DNA of 47,690 nt from Fomitopsis serialis. Taxonomy: Eukaryota; Basidiomycota; Agaricomycetes; Polyporales; Fomitopsidaceae. The translations under genes and the position numbers were made by a program. Shown one piece after another: positions 12,631 through 23,619 of this stretch. The DNA is taken from NCBI RefSeq assembly GCF_022376445.1, contig NW_025955266.1, positions 1 through 47,690 of the forward strand, given 5' to 3'. The notes beneath the pieces were generated by a model that saw only the letters and a program-made list of their open reading frames with translations, searched no databases and had not been told where the DNA came from. Every line of letters starts with the position of its first letter. Position 1 is the first letter of the stretch.

Positions 12631-15487
12631 TCACTTCGTTAGGGTCATGCCCATGAGGAGGCAATCCCTACGGAACTCCTCTTGCTGAGCTTTCATTTTG
12701 GCGAGCAAGTCCTCCGCACGGCGGTTCAGCGCTTCTTCGCATTTGCGGAGTTCCTGCTCCTTCTTCTGATTCTCCTCTGCCTGTCTGCGCAACTGCCTCT
12801 CCTTGTCGCGCAGCTCATCGGCCTTCGTCCGCGGCGCACCTGGCTTCCGCCTCTTGTCCTCCTCTTGCGATCGCGCTTCTTCCTCCTGCTGCTTCCGAGC
12901 GACCTCCTCTTCGCGCCGCCGGACCTCCTGTTCGCGACGTCGCAGCGCTTCCTCCATGGCGCCCAGTCTGGTTTCGCGATCCTTCGAGTCCTCTTCGGCG
13001 AACGTTACTGAGCGTTTCTTGATCTGGGGCTCGGACGCAGACTTCCTCGGAGGCTCCTTGGCATCTCTGGCCACAGGAATGGGTGGTTTCGCTGTGTCTG
13101 AAGGAGTACGGCTGAAGCTGTCAGTCCGTTGGCGGCCCTCCAAACGACGTCTAGCTTCCTCCTGCTGCTTCATGAAGGCCTCGAGCTTCTCCTTGCCGAT
13201 TCTTTCAGCAAGCGCGTCCGCCTCCCGCTTGCGCTTCTCCTCCTCCTCGAGCTCTCGCTGTCGCGCCGCCTCCACCCGCCTCGCCTCTTCAAGTGCGCGC
13301 TGCTTGTCCTCAGGCTTGCGAATTTGCTCAGCCTTGTGCCGAGCGTCTTGCTGCTTCATGAAGGCTTCCAACTTCTCTTTCCCAATCCGTTCGGTCAGAG
13401 CGTCTGCCTCGCGCTTCCTCTGCGCCTCCTCCTTCCGCCGCTCTTCCTCCTTCCGCCGCTCTTCCTCAGCCCGCCGCGCCTCCTCAGCCCGTTGCTCCTC
13501 CTCCAGCCGTTTCTGCTCTTCCTCAAACCTACGAAGTGACTCGGCCTTCTTCTTCTCCTCTGCAGCTGCTGCTCGACGCGCCTGCGCACTGAGAGGCTTA
13601 GCCTTCACTGTCTCCGCTTCCTTCTTACGTTTGGCCTCTTCCTCCTTCCGCTTGGTCTCCTCTGCCCTGCGCCTGGCTTCCTCTTCCTTCCGCTTGGCTT
13701 CCTCCTCCTTGCGTTTGGCCTCCTCTGCCGCCCGCTTCGTTTCCTCTTCCTTCCGCTTGGCTTCCAGCTCCTTGCGCCGCGCCTCCTCCTTCTTCTTGCC
13801 CTTGCCGCCCTTTGCCTTCGTCTTGATCTCCTCAGGCTCCTCGGGTAGCGCTCCCGGAATAGGCGGATCGTCCACCGGGGGCTCTTCGGTGGGAGGCACA
13901 ACGGACTCGAGTACCTCCGGAACGATGGTGGCGCTGTCACTACCGAAGTTGCTCATCTCGGCCTCGATCATCTGCTCGAGCTCGTCCTTGTCGAAGCCGG
14001 AGGCCTCCCAGTCACTGTCGCCTTCGTCGGACGCAATGACCACCATCTCGTCCGACCTCGGCGACTTCTGCTCGGCCTGATTCGAATCCGCGCGACTTCC
14101 GGCAGACTGCCACAACGACTGCAGAGAAGACTGGCTCGCGGATTGCGACGACGACTGGCTGCTCGTGGAGGTCTGGTTCGACATCGGGGGCGGTGGGCGG
14201 AAATCGGGCAGGTCGAACGCAGGCTGGTACGGGCTCTGGATGCTGCGCGTCTCGTCGTCCACGGTGAACGTCCGCGGATCGATGACCTGCATGCTGAAGG
14301 CCGTGGTGTTCGCCGCCGGTGGGGGTTGTGGCGTCGACGCGGCCGCGTGACTGGTGCTTTGCATGAACGCGAACAGGTAGCTGTCCGTGCGCGTGACCTC
14401 CGGCGCAGCGAGTGGCGTCTCAACCTCGTTGCTGAGCTTCGACGCCATGCGCGAGACCGGTCGCTGGATCGGCCGTGGTGTGACGGACTGTGCCCGATCG
14501 TAGAGGTGCGAAACGTGGGTGAACTGGACAGGGATCTGCGGCGTCTGCTGGACGTCATTGCCTATCGCCAGCTGTAACTCCGCACTGGCTAGGAAGGACC
14601 GCAGGTCGTCTGGACCCGACGCGTCGTGGTCGTTGGTAGCCGCAACCTGCTTACCAGCACGGCGTGGGGTCTCAGCGGGTTTCTCGAGGTCGCTGGGGAT
14701 GTGCGCGCGACCGAGTTTGGATGGGTTCTTCGGAAAATTGTGCGGTAGGCCGGTCGGCTCGTCCATCCGCGGAATCCACCGCTCTAGCGCCGACCGGAGA
14801 GGATCTGCGTCGTTGCGCGACTGTTCACCTGCTGACGAATGGGTCAGATGTCTGCTTCCGTTAATCTGAGGGGATGGTACCATCGCGCCGTGGTTGAGGC
14901 TGTGCCGGGTGCGCCCATCGCGGGTATCGGGTCGTATCGTCGAAGCCTCCGCTGACGGAGTCGTACCTCACGGAGGAAGGACCATCGCCAGCGGCGTATC
15001 CGTCGAGGCCAATGCGCGATGGTCCGGCGACGGCGTTGGCGCTTCCTCCAAAGGCAAGACGCGAGGACGCGCGATCTTGGCTCTTGTTTGCCTTGCGAGT
15101 TGCGTCCCAGAGGCTTTGCTGTTCGCGCAAGAGCGATTCGGACCATCCGTCGTCCGGTGGGGCGCCCGCAGCCAGACGACGCAGCTGTCGCTCGTACTGC
15201 ATTTCGGCGTCGAACTGCTCTTGAGCCTTGCGTCGGATTCGGGTCATCTTGACTTCATAAGTGTGCTTGACGTTCTCATTGTTGGTGTGTTCGTAGTCGT
15301 TAGTGGGAGTGGTGACATAGTGCATCTCCTTTTCTTTCCTCGCTTCGTCGACGAGAGGCTGCAGCCTTTCGGAAATTCGCCTGCGGAGCTCCTTCTTCCA
15401 TGCCAGGTCGGGTTCGTACGGCGCATCCTGGTAGTACGCGCCGTCGCGCTCGCTCGGGCCCTGCGCAACGGCGGCCATGGGTGTCAC
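12631..15487 (-). CDS. Large charged coiled-coil protein, function unknown
   Basis: Model: two exons (15487-14881 and 14831-12631) joined by a 49-nt intron, 935 aa. Splicing turns codon 203 into Ala and exactly links the 5' frame to the 3' frame, which otherwise overlap out of frame. Residues 1-200 carry a basic helical segment (WKKELRRRISERLQPLVDEARK) with short helices after it. About 200-500 is Ser/Pro/Thr-rich and disordered-looking. From about 540 to the end it is an almost continuous Lys/Arg/Glu coiled coil built from EEAKRKEEE-type units. It contains two copies of a segment with ADAL-ERIGKEKLEAFMKQQ and closes with an HxxxR-free helical tail ending GMTLTK. Similar charge patterns occur in MAP7- and caldesmon-like proteins, but that is composition, not homology. 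A structural or cytoskeletal role is a guess. Confidence 0.8.
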
Positions 15488-17658
15488 AGAGGGGAGGAGA
15501 GGCGAAGGAGGGCGCGCTGCCCAGTGGGCACCCGCGACGATGGTAGTGGCACAGTGAAAGGAGTCAGTTGGCGCCGAGCGCCTGAGCGCTGAGCCTCATG
15601 GCATCCATGCCTCTCGGCCGAATGCGACTTCATTTGTCGCACGTTCAAACTCCTCCTCACACGGTCCTATACAGGTCCTAAACATATCTTCTTGAAAACA
15701 ATCTGAAACCAGTGTCAATATGACTGTGACAGTGTCAGAGGGAGCGACAGCCCAACTGAACTGTTCAGTCACGATATCCTCGGCGCCAGAGCCCCCCTAC
15801 AATTGTCCAGAGTCTTGCAGAATCTTGCCCTCTGTAGCGTGAACAGCTGTATCGGACCGGGCTCTCAGCCACCCTTCCCGTCCAGACTCCAGAGCATTGC
15901 TCACCTTCCTCTGGCAGGTAAGTCGATCCCGTCACGCCTTTGACACACATAGACGGAGTTCAGCTGGTTTGATATGGGACTACCGAACGCAGCGGACATC
16001 GACGGCCAGGCAGCGGTGACCTTGGCTACGGTGGCCCAGGCAAAGCGGCACAGTACTAGTGTCCTGATTCACTGGATGCCAACATCCGACGACCTCCGCT
16101 CCTGTACGCGCTTTGTGTGGGTCCCAACGACGCGGAGTAAGCTGTGATATTTTTGGCAAAAACGAACACCGCTGCACTCCTGTGATTGGTGGCACACCTG
16201 CTAGTATTGTATTGTTATCTCAAAAATCACTGGCATGACCGTCATAAGCACTGACTAGCCTCATATCAAGGCCCTCGAGGCCTCCACACGGCGCACGCGA
16301 ACCTATTCGACTGACAGAGTAACAGCGTGAGCTCAGAAAGGCTGCTGAGGAAGCGCACAGGCGGAATCTGAGCACTTAACTGTTCGAACTGATATCATAT
16401 GTTTTACTTGTTACAAGTCCCAGGGATGTACTCGGTTGATGCTCGGCTGCGTCACTCAGGCTGCGACGATACATCGCCAAAGCTCTTGATGAGAGAGGGA
16501 AGGGGGAATCGATGAAGACGAATCAGGTTTGAAGTCTGTTTAAAGACTAAATCACGGATGCCATGGCATGTGAAGAGCTATCGTAGAAGCACACCAAAAT
16601 CGGCCAAGGAGAGCGAACGTTGGACAGATTTGGAAGTTGTCTTGCTATGTATGGAAAGTGCTGGATGTCAAAGCCACGCATGACGCAAGGATGACGTCGT
16701 CCATAAGTACGGAAATGGACACCGAATACATCTTTCGAACTGCCACACGGATTATTGGCTTGGTTTATTCGTAAAATCCTCATGTACTTAAGTAGCTCTG
16801 ATGTAGCTTCCCAAATGAATAAATGTGACGGGCTTTCGAGATCAGATACTTACAGAGGAGGAGGAGTAACATGAGTGACTTGCGGGTAAGTATTGGTGGG
16901 CAATTGGTGGGTACCACAATTGGTATCAATGGTTTGAAAGTCCGCTTACCTGTCCATGACAGCGCGGCGTATCGTCGCTTACCTCGCGGCCCTTCCGTTG
17001 CTCGTCCCCTACGCCCTGCAAAAATTTTGATTCATTCTAAGCGCACCCAGAGGGCTGGAGCTGCTGAGACGGTACGTTCTTACGTGTGCGACGTCCCGAC
17101 CTCAGACCACATCTTTAGATACTGACTCAGAACCTGTCTGGATTGCCTAACCATTACTATATACACCTCACGCGTACACACTACTACACTACCCTCGAAC
17201 GGGACGCAGGTCTGGGCGGCGCGTTTAAACGCCCGCACATGTACAGGCCGGCGTCCGCCGCGTCTTAGCACGTTGTTTGCTTGTTGCGGTTAATAAATGC
17301 GGAGTTCATCATCATCATCATCTTACGTGTGCGAGCATGCATGCAGCGTCTTGCTCCTGGTAGTGATTGAATGCGGTCTCGTCCCTTCCAGTGAGTGCGT
17401 GTACAGTATATGTCGCGATACCCCGTTCTGCGTTGGTTCAATATAACTCATCGCCTTCGCTTTGGTCAACGATAGAACAAACAGCGGTGGGGCCCAACAT
17501 GCGCGCGTATAGGGGTAAGATGACTGGGATGACTGGAGGTGGTGCTTCATACGTCCGCGACGGGGCAGTATGGCTGGCTTGACACCACACAATCCAGCCT
17601 AATTATTCAACTCTCCGTCAATCTTGCTGACACATGGAAATACAGTGCACCTTGACCA
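15488..17658. other. 2.2-kb spacer without a supported gene
   Basis: It holds the start-side flank of the coiled-coil gene and the 3' flank of the first hydrolase. A (TCA)n microsatellite lies at about 17306-17323. A start codon at 16871 followed by a good donor gives only very short spliced peptides, so I do not call it. Frames around 15765-16195 and 16547-16783 lack any recognisable feature. Confidence 0.5.
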
Positions 17659-18798
17659 CTATTTCGCGGACGGCGCGTTATCTTTAATCCATTTCGTAAC
17701 ATCGTCAGCCCATTCCTCGCCCTCTCCCGTGCCCAATGCCCAGTGGGGGCTGAGATGGTTATGATCCTTCATCTTGACAATCGGTATCTGTCTGCCCAAC
17801 TTCGTCTTCAGCGTCTCCGTGAAGTCTTCACTGTTCTCGGTAAACCCATCCAGCTCCCTCTCACTCACGAACACGATGACCTTGGGAAAGCCTGCCAGTA
17901 GCTCCTGCGGTGCCTTTCGCAGGAGCGCTGCGGGCATGTTAGCCTCGACAGAGTCCCAGCTACCGTAGAGCTGGAGAACCGGGTCGTCGGGGCTCGTGCT
18001 CTCGTCGCGTTTGAAGGTGTACGCGCCACCTTGGAGGATGACGCCGTGGATCCGGGCGCGCACGTTCGGCGGAAGCAGAGTGGTGTGAAGGAGAAGGGTG
18101 GACGAAAGGGCTGAGCCAGCGGAGTGGCTCATGAGGAATACGTGGTCGAAGTCGGCCTGGATGCCGCTGTCGGCGAGCACCTCATCTGCGTTCGCGATGA
18201 CCCAGCCTATGGCATCCCTGATGTCCTCGACGGGTTCAGGGAACTTGGCATAAGGTACGAGGCGGTAGTCAGAGATGACAGTCAGCATCCTAGGGGAATG
18301 CGATCGTGAACTTCTATGATGAAGAAGCATCCACAGGCGTTACTCACCCGCGTTTGGCGAAGTACGCACCAGTGTTGGAGTATACGAGGTCATACGGCGG
18401 CGCGAGCCTGCGATCGCCCTCGAAAAATCCGCCACCATAGAAGAAATAGAGCACCGGCACATTGCCAGTCGAAGGGATGGCGTCGGCCGGAGGATAATAG
18501 ACATCTAGCTGATCGGAGTCGTTAACGTTAAGAGCCACAATGTGCTTTGCGAACCAATTGTGGTGACACACACCTTATGTCTGTCCGTGCTGCCATACTT
18601 GAATGTCCTTGACTTGACGCTCTCGATGTCCGAGCGATGTTTCTCCAGTTGTGGCGAGAACGCGTCTCGGACTGGATGCGACGTTAATCATGGCGATCCA
18701 TATCGATGCAATGAAACACGATGTATGGTGAGGTACGTACTAGGTTGGTGAATGAATGGGATAGCTGTCACGTCCTTCAGGTTTTTGATGATGTCCAT
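17659..18798 (-). CDS. Alpha/beta hydrolase (esterase/lipase-like), copy 1 of a tandem pair
   Basis: Alpha/beta-hydrolase fold enzyme of the hormone-sensitive-lipase/feruloyl-esterase-like type; substrate unknown. Model: four exons (18798-18741, 18671-18574, 18508-18348, 18289-17659), 315 aa, introns 69, 65 and 58 nt. Landmarks: LDVYYPPAD, the oxyanion-loop region LYFFYGGGFFEG, DYRLVPYAKFPEPVEDI, the nucleophile Ser162 in SHSAG, a probable acid Asp253 in SERELDGF, and a probable catalytic His284 in DHNHLSP. The first residue of the usual HGGG oxyanion motif is Tyr here. The nucleophile elbow starts with Ser rather than Gly. No signal peptide is visible, so it is probably intracellular. The next gene upstream on the same strand (19491-20613) is its paralogue with the same exon phases and near-equal exon lengths. 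Confidence 0.85.
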
Positions 18799-19490
18799 GA
18801 TGGCTGCCCTCAGAGGTCGTGGTGGCCGGGGGAGGAAGAGAGCATCACGTTCGTGTTTGTGGGCATGCGACTCGGGAACGCGTTGTGTTGGCTCTCGTAA
18901 GCCGGCGAGGATTTGGTGTCATATGTACATGTACACTAGCAGTGTCCGTTTCCGGTGCTTGACGAGAGTCCGAGTGCCCTTGTTGACATAACATTGATTC
19001 TCACTATACATTCAACGCTTCACTCCGGTGATCTTCCAAGCCCCTCAGGCCTCAGGGGCTTGGTCTATGTACACGACCTTCATTTCAAGTTTTCTGAATC
19101 AGATGATACGGAGATGGGGGATCGGCGGGGATAGAAAGTTGTGATGGGATGTGGCTGAGCGTGGCGGTCAGCCTGAGCCTGAGAGTGGAGGGACACAAAG
19201 CATTGTACTATGGCACATTCTCGATACGCCCCTCTACCTCCCGGCGGATGGGCAGGAGCCTGCGCAACAGCCATTGCTGGCCCATGATTCATTAGAAGTA
19301 CCGCCGTCGTGGATGACTTCGGAACAGATCACTGTTAGTAGCTACGTAGGCGTTTGTCACAGTAACGTTCACGCGTTGATTGGGATCCGAGGAATGATGC
19401 AGATGTGTGAGTTGGCGGCCCTTCTCAAATGCCACAGGTGAGTTATCAGTAGTATACCACGGCATTCCGTTGACTCGAGCTAGACACATC
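18799..19490. other. Spacer between the tandem hydrolases
   Basis: 690 bp between the two paralogues, holding the promoter of the downstream copy and a strong palindrome listed separately. No gene is supported. Confidence 0.55.
19036..19063. repeat. 28-bp near-perfect GC-rich palindrome
   Basis: Outer 10-mers CCAAGCCCCT and AGGGGCTTGG are exact reverse complements. The centre AGGCCT is also self-complementary, leaving one C:C mismatch pair. It sits between the tandem hydrolase genes, about 240 bp upstream of the 17659-18798 gene's start and about 430 bp past the 3' end of the other. It could be a dimeric regulator site or an RNA hairpin. Confidence 0.6.
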
Positions 19491-20613
19491 TTATGCTGAC
19501 GCAGTTTTGTCGTGAATCCATCCGGTAACCTCTTCCGCCCATTCTTCTCCTGCTCCACTCCACAGCGCCCAATGCGGACTGATGTGGTTATGTCCCTTCA
19601 TAACGTTTAGCGGGATATCTCTTCCCATCCTCGCCTCCAGCGACTCCCTGAGCTCCTCGTTGGTTACGAAGAACCCATCAGGTTCTCGCTCACTTGCGAA
19701 CATGATCACCTCCGGGAATTCTTTCAAGGCCTCGTCGGACGCCTGGCTCAGTAACGCGATCGGCATGTTCGCCTCCACTTCGTCCCAATTGCCGTACAGC
19801 TGGAGCAACGGATCCTCAAGCTCGTCCCGCGGGAACCTGAACATCCCGCTCTTCAGAACGATACCGCGGATGTGTGAGCGCAGTTGAGGTGTCAACAGCG
19901 TGGGATGGAAAAGAAGGGTGGACATGTGATTCGTTCCAGCAGAGTGTCCCAGCAGGAAGACGTGGTCGAAGTCCGCTTGAATACCGGTTTGACCTACGAT
20001 CTCGTCCGCTCCATTGGCGATCACCCAACTGATGGCGTCCCTAACGTCCTCGATTGGCTGCGGATACTTCACATTGGGCACGAGACGGTAGTCGGCGATG
20101 ACGGTGAGAATCCTAGATCGATGTACAGTATAGGTCGTTCACTCTGCGTTGCTAGTAGAATAGGTGCAGCCCACTCACCCTCGCTTTGCAAAGTAAGCTC
20201 CTGTGCTCGCATATCCTAGGTCGTATGGTGGGGGGAGCCTGCGGGAACCGCGCACGAAGCTGCCGCCATAAAAGAAATGGAGAACAGGTATCTTCCTCCC
20301 GCTTGTAGGACAAATATCCTCAGGTGGATAATACACGTCTAGCTGGGGAATACCACTTCAGCTGGGGACTCGAGCTTGTGCCTTGATATAGGTTGTATAA
20401 TACATACCATATGCCTTTCTGCGGTACCGTACTTGAATGTCTTCACATGGACACCCTCTATCTCTGCCCTACGCTTCTCAAGGTGAGGCACGAAGGCGTT
20501 CATTGCTGCATGCCAGTGTTTAGGGATATCGACTGATTGGTTCTGTGAAGTAACCTACTTGACGTGTTGATCAAACGAATTGCCGTGACCTTCATGTTCG
20601 CTACGACATCCAT
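19491..20613 (-). CDS. Alpha/beta hydrolase (esterase/lipase-like), copy 2 of a tandem pair
   Basis: Paralogue of the 17659-18798 gene with the same four-exon plan and intron phases (20613-20559, 20505-20408, 20342-20179, 20112-19491), 312 aa, introns 53, 65 and 65 nt. Landmarks: LDVYYPPEDI, HFFYGGSFVRG, DYRLVPNVKYPQPIEDV, nucleophile Ser163 in a canonical GHSAG, the probable acid Asp in SEREPDGFF, and GHNHISPHWAL with the likely catalytic His. The oxyanion loop reads YGGS instead of YGGG, and its nearby loop is more basic than in copy 1. Sequence is clearly diverged from copy 1 outside the motifs, so the duplication is old and the substrates may differ. No signal peptide is seen. Confidence 0.85.
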
Positions 20614-21460
20614 GTTGAAGTGACGGTTGATGGACACAAGATGTCCTGACACAGTACCAAGTCAAATAAGAGTTGAGATGGTCTGTGGCACCTGGTCGGA
20701 TGCCTTGTGTGCGCAAGTGTTTCTGCTATAAATGTTATCGCGAAGTGTTGCCGCTACAGTTCCGATGTGAAATTCGCATCTAATAACTGAACTTGCACGC
20801 ACGCACCGAAACTCACAAGGCCTGAATCCTGAGATGCTCTCTGGTCATGCTATCTGAGAAGCTGTACTAGCCCCATTGAGTGATTCTTCGCAGGCCGCCC
20901 CTGAACTGTATCTTAAATCGCTTTGATTGCCACGTCTGCAGTGCGTCCGAGTCCGCCGGTGTCACGGCATAGCGATCTCGCGTACCCCGTCGGTTTGCTG
21001 AGATGGAAGGATCCTCAAAGTATCCTGATGAACGGTTCTGTATAGGTTTTTGATCGCCGGAGGGAGAGAAGGCGTACGGTCGCAATGTAGTTCAGCTTTC
21101 AAGGCCCACAAGTACAAGCACGTCGAGGACTCTCGAATCTTAGGACCGAGAAGAAACGAGTGCGGAGTGCGATCAATAGGCATAGTCACTCTGAGGGGAC
21201 GTGTACCAAGTTCCTTCACTGTCCCAGCCACGAGTCAGGATACGCGCCCGTTAGCTGGTGCACACCGTTGGAGGAATATGTTGATAGCGCTTCAGGCGAT
21301 GTCAGCCTCAAAGCTACTGAAACATATCAAATCAGTATATAAGAGGTCAAAATGTAAAATGTATGGCTAAGCGAATATCTGTCGTCGCTCCAGTACAAAC
21401 GTCAATGAACGAGTCTGCAGCGAGAATCGTCCCTCCTGTGTATCTGTGACATTCCGCACC
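20614..21460. other. Spacer between hydrolase copy 2 and the P450 gene
   Basis: About 850 bp holding the hydrolase promoter and the P450 3' flank (both minus strand). I see no gene or repeat in it. Confidence 0.5.
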
Positions 21461-23619
21461 TCAAGCCTTGACGAACCCAAGCTTCATCGGCAGCTCTGGC
21501 ACCAGGTTCATGCCAACAGTCGGGTACTGGATGCCAGCCACATTCCAGCGTATCTCCTTGCCAGACGGAGCGAAGGTGAAGTTTGCCAGGAGCACGGACA
21601 GGACTACCTCTGCAACAGGCGTGATCGAGGTCAGTGCCCGGCAACCCATGTGTCACAACGCTAGAGACTTACTCATCTCAAGCTGAGAGAACTTGAACCC
21701 GATGCACGCGCGTCCGCCGCCCAAGAAGGTCATCCTGTCGCAGGGTAGTTCGTTCAGCCGATCCTCAGGTCGCACTAAGAAGCGTAGCGACTCACAGGTG
21801 CGAGTACACACCGGGGATGTGGGCGTCCTTGACGACCTCGGGCAGGGGGTTCAGCCAGCGTTCGGGCTTCCACTCCGCAGCGTCGGGGCCCCACAATGCC
21901 GGGTTGCGGTTCGACGCGAGGATGCCGATGTGGACAATCGTGCCCTCGGGCACGGGGATTTCGTTGATAAGCGTACCGTCGACGCCGCGGATCGGCGTCG
22001 AAAGGGGCATGACGATGTCCTGGCGCGTCTTCCGGATCAAATGTGGGACGGGGGCATACCTGCGGCAGGACATCGGTCAGTATCATGCGTCCCCTATCGC
22101 GAAAGACGCGACGTACAAGCGGAGAGTTTCACGGCAGACGGCGTCCAAGTAGGGCAGCTCGACGAGAACGTCGTACGGGATCTCGGGGCCGTGCTCGCGG
22201 ACGGCCTCCAGTATTTCTTCACGGAGCTTGTTTTGGACATCCGGGTGCTTGGAGAGAAGGTCGAGCGTTCGTGCGAGCGCGTTCGAAGTCGTGTCCATGC
22301 CGGCGAAGATGAACGTACTGCATGCAAGGTCAGTGCTCGGACAGCTGCCGAACACAATGGGAATACTTACGCCATCTGTCCGAGCAGCTCGTCCTCAGGC
22401 AGCTTGTCCTCCTCAGAAGCATTCGTGTTCGCTTGCACTGTACCGAAATGTCAGCGTCGTCGCGTCCGCGGACATGGGTGTCGAAGATGCTTACTGAGCT
22501 TGCTCATGACGTCCTTGCCCTCACCGATCTGATGCGTCACGGCTTCATCTCCCTCGCGCATCGCCCGCTTCTTCTCCTCAAAGATCCTGCGCGAGTGGTT
22601 CTGAATTTCGTCGGATATCTGCTTCGCACGCTTCAACTGTGCGTTGGGGATGAGGTCAATCAGTTTGCGCTGGAGAGCCGGAGGGCCAATCTTTGTAGCG
22701 AGGGGAAGGAGAGGTCGGACGAGACGGAGAGGGAAGAGAGTCGGGCTGCAAATTACACAAGAGATGAGCCGGAGTGAGACTTGGAAGCGCATGACTGGAC
22801 GCACACGATAGCCTTGACGGCGGTACCCAGATTGTGATCCACCGTGTCCTTGACGAGTGGGTCAAAGGACCATCCTAGGCCGGCCTGACCGACGAGCTCA
22901 AGCGCGGTGCGGCCCATCCAGTCGAGGACGTCGACTTGTTCTTGGCCAGCTTTGATTCGCATAGCAATGGCTTCTTGGAGCTTGGCCGTTATGTTGTAGA
23001 AGATGGGAAGCATGTGTCGCATGTGCGCGACGGAGAAGACGGGATTCAAGAGCCGGCGTTGCTTGCGGTGACGTTCCCCAAGGGTAGCGAGCAGACCGTC
23101 GCCCAACATGCAGTGCATTGAGCTGATAATGGACAGTGATGAGACTGTGTTTGTAGGATCAGACGCGAGCGTACTTACGCAATGAACTCGGGCGCCTCCT
23201 CATATATGTATTGATCCTTTACGATGATGCTAGAGAGAGCGGTAGGATCGAATACGAAGAGCTGCCTGGTCTTTGTTCGAAGTAAGAGATCTGCTCGTAG
23301 CAATGAAACCCAGGCACGCCGTACCCCCAACATGCCATGTAATTTCAAGACAGGACCGTATTTGAGGCCTATTCCATGGTTGAAGTCCCAACCAGCACGA
23401 TCGAAGAGTTGCCCCAGGTTCCCTATCGTAATGCGGTGTAAGGGTCATCATCTGTCGGGACAGAACGTGTTGATAAGCACCTTTGAACCAATGACCTGAC
23501 GGGGGACCGGGGATGTTGTCCAGGGGCGAACGGCTGAAGTAATTCTTCAAGACATTGAAGAGCACGTATGCCGTACCAAGAAGCGCGACTACGCGCAGAA
23601 CACTGAGAAGCAGGCCCAT
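21461..23619 (-). CDS. Microsomal cytochrome P450 monooxygenase
   Basis: Haem monooxygenase that would act at the ER membrane with a P450 reductase; substrate and CYP family not assigned. Model: ten exons (23619-23481, 23422-23325, 23270-23179, 23122-22805, 22745-22495, 22437-22371, 22317-22117, 22059-21796, 21734-21673, 21609-21461), 546 aa. All nine introns are 53-63 nt and every phase closes. Features in order: N-terminal membrane anchor (MGLLLSVLRVVALLGTAYVL), proline hinge PGPPSGHW, ERHRKQRRLLNPVF helix C, I-helix AGMDTTS (Thr331-332), K-helix ETLR (Glu385-Arg388), the meander WKPERW, and the haem loop FLGGGRACIGF with the Cys487 ligand. Everything needed for activity is present. It lies close to the hydrolase pair on the same strand, but joint function is only a possibility. 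Confidence 0.93.

Noticed and set aside
16871..17125. Possible small membrane protein starting at ATG 16871 with a good donor
   Set aside because: Splicing the obvious intron gives a 33-residue peptide in an unremarkable frame; the hydrophobic frame seen downstream does not join to the ATG.
10899..23619. Secondary-metabolite or detoxification cluster (OCD-family enzyme, two hydrolases, P450)
   Set aside because: No backbone enzyme, transporter or regulator sits among them, an unrelated coiled-coil gene intervenes, and nothing in the promoters links them.
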